From the NCBI GenBank assembly GCA_050944255.1, contig JBMNQS010000104.1:1-5214 (forward strand): a stretch of DNA of 5,214 nucleotides. The letters are read 5' to 3'. Below the pieces are notes generated by a model. That model did no database searches and was not told the DNA's origin. It worked only from the letters and a program-made list of their open reading frames with translations. The stretch is from JBMNQS01 sp050944255 (GTDB lineage: Bacteria; Bacillota; Clostridia; Christensenellales; Maliibacteriaceae). The first letter of the stretch is position 1; the number at the start of each line of letters is the position of its first letter. Below, in pieces: positions 1 through 4,445 of this stretch. The position numbers were made by a program, and so were the translations under genes.

Positions 1-249
1 GTGTGCGACACCTGCTTCGACCAGAGTGTAACGCGTATGGACGTCCCGGTTTACATCACCCAGGGGCGGCACGACTGGAACACGCCCCCGTCCATCTCCC
101 ACCGCTGGTTTGAGCGGCTTGAAGCGCCGTACAAACAGTGGATATGGTTCGAGAACTCCGCTCACTCGCCCATCAAGGAGGAGCCAGAACTGTGGGGCAG
201 GACCCTGCGGGAGCATGTATTCGGGCAGAACCAGGCAAACGCCCTTTAA
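1..249 (+). CDS. alpha/beta hydrolase, C-terminal fragment (5' end outside window)
   Basis: This is the last 82 codons of a gene that enters the window from the left, in frame from base 1 and ending at TAA 247-249. The segment carries the last two members of an alpha/beta-hydrolase catalytic triad in their usual setting. After the beta strand VPVYITQG comes GRHDWNTP, with the acid at about residue 25 of the fragment. WFENSAHSP follows, with the histidine at about residue 55, and then a closing helix. This arrangement resembles proline-iminopeptidase-like and epoxide-hydrolase-like members of the fold. The nucleophile elbow and oxyanion hole lie upstream and cannot be seen, so the substrate cannot be assigned. 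The GTG at base 1 is probably not the real start, because roughly 200 or more residues of the fold would be missing. The protein is likely cytoplasmic. Family assignment is good; specific function is unknown. Confidence 0.85.
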   Translation: MCDTCFDQSVTRMDVPVYITQGRHDWNTPPSISHRWFERLEAPYKQWIWFENSAHSPIKEEPELWGRTLREHVFGQNQANAL

Positions 250-312
250 ACCGCGGCAGGCAGGCGTATCCGACGCCTGAATGGCATTCAACAGGTCCTT
301 TAATCTGCGGCA
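243..312. repeat. imperfect 16-bp direct repeat around the hydrolase stop codon
   Basis: CCTTTAAACCGCGGCA at 243-258 recurs as CCTTTAATCTGCGGCA at 297-312, with 14 of 16 bases identical and a 54-bp period. A weaker relative, CTTTAACGCGGGC, sits at 342-354. The first copy includes the TAA stop of the preceding hydrolase gene. Between the copies, at 261-279, is a 7-bp hairpin (CAGGCGT, 5-nt loop, ACGCCTG) with no T-run after it. The origin is unknown; it may be a small local duplication or chance. Confidence 0.35.
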
Positions 313-348
313 AAAGTTTAGACAACACTGCGGTCCGCATGCTTTAAC

Positions 349-392
349 GCGGGCCTGCGATGCACGTAGCGCCCGCATCCGCCGCAGCGGCG
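349..392. terminator. possible bidirectional terminator region between convergent genes (weak)
   Basis: Two adjacent dyads lie between the convergent ends of the hydrolase and esterase genes. The first, 349-376, pairs GCGGGC with GCCCGC and continues inward as CTGCG/CGTAG (one G-U pair on the + strand) around a 5-nt loop, with one bulged C at 370. The second, 380-392, pairs CGCCG with CGGCG around CAG. It is followed on the + strand by a moderately T-rich stretch (TTGTCTTTGCTT, 396-407). Neither has a clean T-tract, so these are at best imperfect intrinsic terminators. The position between two converging genes is what makes the idea reasonable. Confidence 0.3.
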
Positions 393-406
393 CGGTTGTC
401 TTTGCT

Positions 407-1240
407 TCAGCGGCGCTCAATGGGCAGCCACTTTAGTATCCTCTGTATCTCATCGTCCCAGAAGTCCCAATTGTGGGCGCCGGGCTGCTGGTGGTAAACG
501 TAATTGAAGCCGATGTCGTCCAGGTGCTTTTTCATCTCCAAATTGCTGGGGTATACGAAGTCCTCCGTGCCGCAGCACATATAAAACTTTGGATAATCGA
601 TCTTTTTCTCCACCAGATGGGAAGCCAGCCAGAACGGATCGTCGATGGTGCCCTTGGTCTTCTCCCCGGGTTTGAAGGCCATCGACCACACGCTGTCGTT
701 GGAAGCGGCCCTTTCCATCAAATTATTGAACCCGCCGGAAAGGCTGGCCACGTAGCCGTACATCTCGGGCTTGCTCATGCCCAGCTTGAACGCGCCGGAG
801 CCGCCCATGGAAAGCCCGGCAATGAAGGTATCCTCCCGTCTGTCCGATACGGGAAACATCCACTTGATCATTTTAGGAAGTTCCTCGGTGAAATACGTGT
901 AATAGGCCGGGCCGCCGCGGGGCATGTTCCGGTAGCAGCTGTTTTGCGCGTCGGGCATCACCACCGCCACATTGTAGTTTTGCGCGTAACTTTCAATGCG
1001 CGAGAACCGCATCCAGTCGCCGTCGTCACCGTAGGTGCCATGCAAGAGATACAATACGGGACATTTTAAGGCATCGCTGTAGTAGTCCAGCCCCTTGGAA
1101 ACGCTGCCCGGTGAGCGCTCAAACTGCGCCGCCATGGCGCCGTCCATGATTTCCGAAGTAAGCGGCGTGGGGAGAATCACCTGTACGTCCGTCTTTTGGC
1201 GAAGCGCTCTGGAAAATGTTTTCAACTGTAGAAAAGCCAT
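407..1240 (-). CDS. esterase family protein (tributyrin/feruloyl-esterase-like, PF00756 type)
   Basis: A complete 277-residue serine esterase of the alpha/beta-hydrolase fold, in the group that includes bacterial tributyrin esterase EstA, S-formylglutathione hydrolase and rumen cinnamoyl esterases. Visible landmarks, in order, are the oxyanion-hole strand VLYLLHGTYGD (about 62-71), the nucleophile elbow GLSMGG (142-147, Ser144), the acid in GTEDF (Asp227) and the histidine in GAHNWDFW (His256). There is no signal peptide or membrane segment, so it is probably cytoplasmic. Family members cleave short-chain acyl or aromatic acyl esters, often from plant polysaccharide fragments, but the substrate here cannot be read from sequence. 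The start is well supported: AAAGGAGG lies at 1248-1255, 7 nt before the ATG. It converges with the upstream hydrolase gene and diverges from the HAD gene. I found no confident promoter on its strand, though a dyad sits just upstream at 1267-1292. Confidence 0.93.
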   Translation of the reverse strand: MAFLQLKTFSRALRQKTDVQVILPTPLTSEIMDGAMAAQFERSPGSVSKGLDYYSDALKCPVLYLLHGTYGDDGDWMRFSRIESYAQNYNVAVVMPDAQNSCYRNMPRGGPAYYTYFTEELPKMIKWMFPVSDRREDTFIAGLSMGGSGAFKLGMSKPEMYGYVASLSGGFNNLMERAASNDSVWSMAFKPGEKTKGTIDDPFWLASHLVEKKIDYPKFYMCCGTEDFVYPSNLEMKKHLDDIGFNYVYHQQPGAHNWDFWDDEIQRILKWLPIERR

Positions 1241-1266
1241 ATTTATGCCTCCTTTTCAAATTTATC

Positions 1267-1297
1267 CGTCGAGCCATAGCCTATAGCCGACGTTTTT
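1267..1297. promoter_or_regulatory. dyad upstream of the esterase ribosome binding site
   Basis: CGTCG (1267-1271) pairs with CGACG (1288-1292). Inside, GC/GC and ATA/TAT pairs continue around a GCC loop, with one bulge and one mismatch. On the + strand it is followed at once by TTTTT (1293-1297), which is the form of an intrinsic terminator facing away from the esterase. On the esterase strand it lies 11 nt upstream of the ribosome binding site, where it could be an operator or a leader hairpin. No + strand gene lies directly upstream, so the terminator reading would only act on antisense transcription. Confidence 0.4.
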
Positions 1298-1405
1298 CCC
1301 TGGTTTTGATTGATCGCTCCATACGCGGAGCACGATAAGCATTGTCTTACATGTCCTCGAAATCCGGCTGGCTTACCCGCCCTTTCGGTGAACGCCGCCG
1401 AAAAG

Positions 1406-1434
1406 TTGACGGAGAAACACCGGTGCGGTACACT
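1406..1434 (+). promoter_or_regulatory. sigma-A-type promoter for the HAD phosphatase gene
   Basis: TTGACG (1406-1411, 5/6 to consensus) and TACACT (1429-1434, 4/6) are separated by exactly 17 bp. Transcription would start near 1441, giving a leader of about 50 nt before the ATG at 1491. A 6-bp inverted repeat, TTTCGG-N9-CCGAAA (1383-1403), lies immediately upstream of the -35 box. Confidence 0.65.
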
Positions 1435-1480
1435 CAAAAAAGCCGGAAACCCCTGGCTTGCGGCACAGAGAATTTGAAAA

Positions 1481-1486
1481 AGGGAG
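1481..1486 (+). promoter_or_regulatory. ribosome binding site fixing the HAD gene start at 1491
   Basis: AGGGAG ends 4 nt before ATG 1491. The spacing is short but acceptable. The in-frame TTG at 1458 has no such site, and starting there would add 11 residues in front of the HAD beta strand 1. The ATG is therefore chosen. Confidence 0.7.
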
Positions 1487-1490
1487 TTTT

Positions 1491-2159
1491 ATGCGCTACT
1501 CACACATCCTTTGGGACTGGAACGGAACGCTCCTGGACGATGTCCGGGGCTGTCTTTCATGCGTCAATCGGATGCTTGCGGCAAGGAAAATGGCCGCGCT
1601 TGCCTCCGTGGAGGCCTACCGAAAGGTCTTCGGGTTTCCCGTCATGGACTACTACAGGCTTCTCGGCTTTGATTTTGAAAAGGAGCCTTACGAAGACTTG
1701 GCCCGTGAATACATGGACCTATACTTATCCGAAGATTACGCCCTGTACCCCGGGGCGGCGCGGGTGCTGGCCGCCGCCCGGAAAAGAGGCGTCCGGCAGG
1801 TGATTCTCTCCGCGTCGGAAACTTCCATTTTGCAAAGACAGATTGAGAAAGCCGGCATAGCGCCCTATATTGACGGCATTTTGGGTACGGACAACATCCT
1901 GGCCGCAGGCAAAGCGGAAACCGGCCGGGCCTTCATGGAGAGCGGCGACGTGTCTTCGGCGCTTCTGGTGGGCGATACGCTCCACGACCATGAGGTGGCC
2001 CGCTTTATCGGCGCGGACTGCCTGCTGGTGGCAAACGGCCATCAGTGCCGGGAAACGCTTCTGTCAAGCGGCGCGCCGGTGCTGGAAAATATCGCCGGTG
2101 TGCTGGATTTCATTGAATCAGCGTACAGGTGGCCAGGCGCTGCGCCGGCCAGAACCTAA
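1491..2159 (+). CDS. HAD-superfamily hydrolase, phosphoglycolate-phosphatase-like
   Basis: A 222-residue phosphatase of the haloacid dehalogenase superfamily. Motif I is ILWDWNGTLLDD (residues 6-17), with Asp9 as the nucleophile that forms the phospho-aspartate. Position +2 is Asn11 instead of the usual acid/base Asp. A helical cap domain follows (about 18-85), then motif II VILSAS (Ser108), the motif III lysine Lys141 in AGKAE, and motif IV LLVGDTLHD (Asp162 and Asp166), which binds magnesium. Length and layout fit the subfamily commonly labelled phosphoglycolate phosphatase or generic HAD hydrolase, but the substrate is unknown. The protein should be cytoplasmic. It has its own promoter at 1406-1434. 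Its last 50 bp overlap the 3' end of the RNA-ligase-like gene on the other strand, and the residues past about 211 look like an unconserved tail. Confidence 0.93.
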   Translation: MRYSHILWDWNGTLLDDVRGCLSCVNRMLAARKMAALASVEAYRKVFGFPVMDYYRLLGFDFEKEPYEDLAREYMDLYLSEDYALYPGAARVLAAARKRGVRQVILSASETSILQRQIEKAGIAPYIDGILGTDNILAAGKAETGRAFMESGDVSSALLVGDTLHDHEVARFIGADCLLVANGHQCRETLLSSGAPVLENIAGVLDFIESAYRWPGAAPART

Positions 2160-2619
2160 AGAGGCTGATACGCTCCACCCGGGCATGGATAACGGAAAAA
2201 TGCTCCGCCGCCACAGGCAGCGCGCCCAGAACATGCTCCTTCGACGACTCCATCAGCAGCGTTACGTGGGGCGTCCAGATATGCGCGTCCTCTACGCAGT
2301 TCAGATCGAACCTCTCCCGCAGGCGCAGCAGTTCCCGGCTGGGCGCCGGCGCCATAAACAGTACCTCCAGCCCGAACAGTCCCAGATGGTTCAATACGAC
2401 GTCAAAGACCGCCAGGCCGTCGCAGGCTTCATTCATGCGCGCATGCAGTTCCCGCTCGCGCCCCGGGGCGTAAAGCCCCAGCGTCATGTGGTAGGGCACG
2501 TCACGGGTGTTCTGCGTCCCCTTGAATCCGCTTTCCCGCAGCCGTTGCTGCAGTTCCCGCAGCTTCAGCTGGGTCGTCCGGTCAAATTCCGCCAGCACGC
2601 ACAGCCTGTTCTCCGCCAT
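2110..2619 (-). CDS. 2H phosphoesterase, LigT / 2'-5' RNA ligase family
   Basis: A complete 169-residue protein of the 2H phosphoesterase superfamily. Two HxT catalytic motifs are present at the expected separation: HMTL (His44, Thr46) and HVTL (His118, Thr120), one in each half of the bilobal fold. Family members include the bacterial 2'-5' RNA ligase/cyclic phosphodiesterase and related enzymes acting on 2',3'-cyclic phosphates; the physiological substrate of most homologues is unsettled. The start is supported by AAAGGAG (2626-2632), 6 nt before the ATG. The gene converges on the HAD gene and overlaps it by 50 bp. It diverges from galT, and a - strand promoter at 2770-2798 would give it a leader of about 144 nt that contains a strong hairpin. 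Nothing in the sequence links it functionally to galactose metabolism. Confidence 0.92.
   Translation of the reverse strand: MAENRLCVLAEFDRTTQLKLRELQQRLRESGFKGTQNTRDVPYHMTLGLYAPGRERELHARMNEACDGLAVFDVVLNHLGLFGLEVLFMAPAPSRELLRLRERFDLNCVEDAHIWTPHVTLLMESSKEHVLGALPVAAEHFSVIHARVERISLFRFWPAQRLATCTLIQ
2127..2157. repeat. GC-rich dyad inside the overlapping 3' ends of the HAD and LigT-like genes
   Basis: AGGT, GGCC and GGCG on the left pair with CGCC, GGCC and ACCT on the right around a CTG loop (2140-2142). There is one bulged A (2135) and a 3-nt bulge (2151-2153), for 12 pairs in all. It ends at the first base of the HAD stop codon and lies 14 nt before the stop of the opposing gene. No T-tract follows on either strand, so it is not a canonical intrinsic terminator. 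It could stabilise both mRNA 3' ends or slow polymerase. Confidence 0.45.
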
Positions 2620-2659
2620 AAAACACTCCTTTGTGGCCCGTTAAGGACCCTTTACTCTG

Positions 2660-2715
2660 AAAAGCCATGCCGCGCGCAGCCGAGGCGCCCGCTCCCGGAA
2701 GCCCGCATGGTTTTT
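2660..2715. terminator. bidirectional terminator-like hairpin in the LigT-like leader
   Basis: AAAAGCCATGC (2660-2670) pairs with GCATGGTTTTT (2705-2715) over 11 bp with one G-U pair. The GC-rich 34-nt interior can itself form two small hairpins (GCGC/GCGC at 2674-2688 and GCT/AGC at 2691-2702). On the + strand the CCATGC/GCATGG stem is followed by TTTTT, and on the - strand by CTTTT. This is the classical A-tract, stem, T-tract form of a two-way terminator, though the long loop is unusual. On the + strand it would shield the gal promoter from read-through. On the - strand it would lie within the proposed leader of the LigT-like gene and could attenuate it. Confidence 0.5.
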
Positions 2716-2769
2716 CCGCATTTCGTGCGTTCTGCAGAATTTTGAAAGTTAAAACGTTCTCTTTCTTTC

Positions 2770-2798
2770 AGTATAAGGCAATACCGCCCCGCCGTAAA
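2770..2798 (-). promoter_or_regulatory. sigma-A-type promoter reading toward the LigT-like gene
   Basis: Read on the - strand, TTTACG (2798-2793, 4/6) and TATACT (2775-2770, 5/6) are 17 bp apart. Transcription would start near 2763. It lies back to back with the galT promoter, the two -35 boxes being separated by 6 bp. Confidence 0.55.
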
Positions 2799-2809
2799 CC
2801 ATTCTTTAC
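2794..2809. promoter_or_regulatory. operator-like inverted repeat spanning both -35 boxes
   Basis: GTAAA-CCATTC-TTTAC is a perfect 5-bp inverted repeat with a 6-bp spacer, and it covers the -35 elements of both divergent promoters. The 16-bp size suits a dimeric repressor or activator. The symmetry could also arise simply because two similar -35 boxes face each other. Confidence 0.4.
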
Positions 2810-2833
2810 CTGCATACCCGTTTGCATTATAAT
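2805..2833 (+). promoter_or_regulatory. sigma-A-type promoter of the galT-galK operon
   Basis: TTTACC (2805-2810, 4/6) and a perfect TATAAT (2828-2833) are separated by 17 bp, in an AT-rich patch within GC-rich DNA. Transcription would start near 2840, giving a leader of about 47 nt. A weak dyad, ATAAA-N8-TTTAT (2832-2849), straddles the predicted start point. Confidence 0.8.
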
Positions 2834-2874
2834 AAAAATGACTATTTATCGTAGCCGGACATGCGGCAAAAAAC

Positions 2875-2880
2875 GGAGGG
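2875..2880 (+). promoter_or_regulatory. ribosome binding site that fixes the TTG start of galT
   Basis: GGAGGG lies 6 nt before TTG 2887. An in-frame TGA at 2839-2841 closes the frame upstream. Between it and 2887 there is no in-frame ATG or GTG, so TTG is the only plausible start. Confidence 0.85.
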
Positions 2881-2886
2881 AATCAT

Positions 2887-4374
2887 TTGGTACACGAAGC
2901 CATCCGCCTCCTGGTGGATTATGGCCTTGAAACCGGCCTGGTGGAAAGAGCGGACGAAGTTTACGTCATCAACCGCCTTTTGGAGGCGCTTGAGCTGGAT
3001 GTTTACCGCCCTCCCGCTGCCGTCCCGGCGACAAAACCGCTGGAGGAGATTCTGGCGGCGCTTGTGCGGCATGCGCTGGATACCGGCCTCATAGAAGACA
3101 CCTCCGCGCGAAGGGATTTATTCGACACCAGGCTCATGGGCTGCCTGACGCCGCCCCCGTCCAAGGTGATCGAAACATTTTGGGCGCTATACGGCCAAAG
3201 CCCCGAAAAGGCCACGGATTTTTACTATAAGTTCAGCCGGGACACCGACTACATCCGCCGCTACCGGGCGGTGCGGGACATCCGCTGGACCTGCGAAAGC
3301 CCCTACGGGAGGCTGGACTTATCCGTCAATCTGGCCAAGCCGGAGAAGGACCCCCGCGATATTGCCTCTGCCGGAGCCGAATCTTCAGATTACCCGCCCT
3401 GCGTACTGTGCCGCGAAAACGAGGGGTTCGCGGGCCATCTGGTCCGCGCCGCCCGCCAGAATCACCGGCTGATCCCGCTGCGGCTGCGCGGGGAGGACTG
3501 GTTTTTTCAGTACTCCCCCTACGTCTACTACAACGAGCACTGCATCGTGCTGTCCGGGGAGCACCGCCCCATGAAGATTGACCGGGCAGCATTTGAAAAG
3601 CTGTTTGCCTTTGTGGACCAGTTTCCCCACTACTTTATCGGCTCCAACGCGGACCTGCCCATCGTGGGCGGCTCCATACTGTCCCACGACCACTTCCAGG
3701 GCGGACGCTACAGCTTCGCCATGATGCGCGCCCCCATCCGTGAGCATGTCCGTTTCGTCGGCTGTGAGGACGTGGAGGCGGGCATCGTGGACTGGCCCAT
3801 GTCCGTTATCCGCCTCCGGGGCCGCGACGCCGCGCGGCTGACCTGCCTGGCCGAGCGGATACTGGCCGCCTGGCGCACCTACGGCGACGAAGCCGTTTTT
3901 ATCCGTGCCGAAACGGGCGGCGTGCCCCACAACACGGTAACACCCATCGTCATAAAGAGCGGGGACACCTACACCCTGGACATGGCGCTTCGAAACAACA
4001 TCACCACCGCTACGCACCCTCTGGGTGTATACCATCCCCACGCGGAGCACCACCACATCAAGAAGGAAAACATCGGTCTGATCGAGGCGATGGGCCTTGC
4101 CATACTGCCCCCGCGGCTTGAAAGGGAGCTTTCCGCACTTGAGGAGGTCCTTGTCGGCGGCGCGGACCCCGCCGAAAACCCGCTGACGGCTCCCCACGAG
4201 GTCTGGGCGGAAAATCTCCGAGCCCGCCACGGCATTTTCAGCCGGGATACCGTACGCCGGGTGCTCCGGGACGAAATCGGCCTCAAGTACGTCCAGATCC
4301 TTCGGGACGCCGCCGTATTCAAGGATGATCCCACGGGCCGGCGCGCATTCAGTCGCTTCATCGCCCAGGTGTAG
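2887..4374 (+). CDS. galT: UTP/UDP-glucose--hexose-1-phosphate uridylyltransferase, class II GalT
   Basis: A complete 495-residue GalT of the class II (Firmicutes) type, close to the roughly 490-510 residues usual for the class. It transfers UMP from UDP-glucose to galactose-1-phosphate in the cytoplasm, the second step of the Leloir pathway. The class II signature DLPIVGGSILSHDHFQGG is intact at 256-273. By analogy with the HPH motif of class I enzymes, His269 is the likely nucleotidyl-carrying histidine. A conserved CVLC pair sits at 172-175, and a histidine-rich stretch (HPHAEHHH) at 383-390. Translation starts at TTG, fixed by GGAGGG 6 nt upstream and an in-frame stop at 2839. It has a strong promoter (2805-2833) and is followed after 71 nt by galK with no clear terminator between, so the two are probably one operon. 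Confidence 0.97.
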   Translation: MVHEAIRLLVDYGLETGLVERADEVYVINRLLEALELDVYRPPAAVPATKPLEEILAALVRHALDTGLIEDTSARRDLFDTRLMGCLTPPPSKVIETFWALYGQSPEKATDFYYKFSRDTDYIRRYRAVRDIRWTCESPYGRLDLSVNLAKPEKDPRDIASAGAESSDYPPCVLCRENEGFAGHLVRAARQNHRLIPLRLRGEDWFFQYSPYVYYNEHCIVLSGEHRPMKIDRAAFEKLFAFVDQFPHYFIGSNADLPIVGGSILSHDHFQGGRYSFAMMRAPIREHVRFVGCEDVEAGIVDWPMSVIRLRGRDAARLTCLAERILAAWRTYGDEAVFIRAETGGVPHNTVTPIVIKSGDTYTLDMALRNNITTATHPLGVYHPHAEHHHIKKENIGLIEAMGLAILPPRLERELSALEEVLVGGADPAENPLTAPHEVWAENLRARHGIFSRDTVRRVLRDEIGLKYVQILRDAAVFKDDPTGRRAFSRFIAQV

Positions 4375-4445
4375 GCGACGGTTCTGCGCAAAGCCCCTTA
4401 CTTGCCTTTCGCCTACCACCGAAAACCCTATAAAAAGGAGCGCCT

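Noticed and set aside
473..1069. 198-codon + strand frame opposite the esterase
   Set aside because: Shadow of the esterase, which has the full catalytic triad and a strong ribosome binding site.
1243..1437. 64-codon - strand frame upstream of the esterase
   Set aside because: Overlaps the esterase ribosome binding site and the HAD promoter; no recognisable sequence features.
1458..1490. Alternative TTG start for the HAD gene
   Set aside because: No ribosome binding site, and it adds residues before the conserved first strand; ATG 1491 is better placed.
1342..1803. 153-codon + strand frame overlapping the HAD start
   Set aside because: Different frame from HAD motif I, and no motif of its own.
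1870..2745. 291-codon + strand frame spanning the HAD end and the LigT-like gene
   Set aside because: It lies out of frame over HAD motifs III and IV, then antisense to the HxT-bearing gene, with low-complexity composition and no domain.
2667..2930. 87-codon + strand frame, including an ATG at 2838 near the predicted gal transcription start
   Set aside because: No ribosome binding site, crosses the promoter region and runs into galT in another frame. A leader peptide starting at 2838 cannot be excluded, but nothing supports it.
3385..4419. 344-codon open frame on the - strand opposite galT
   Set aside because: It is antisense to a complete, motif-bearing galT. Its product has no recognisable domain, and long antisense frames are common opposite GC-rich genes.
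4375..4445. Possible terminator between galT and galK (GCGCAAAG / CTTTCGC pairing)
   Set aside because: Long loop, a bulge and no T-tract; galK has only a ribosome binding site here, so read-through from galT is more likely.
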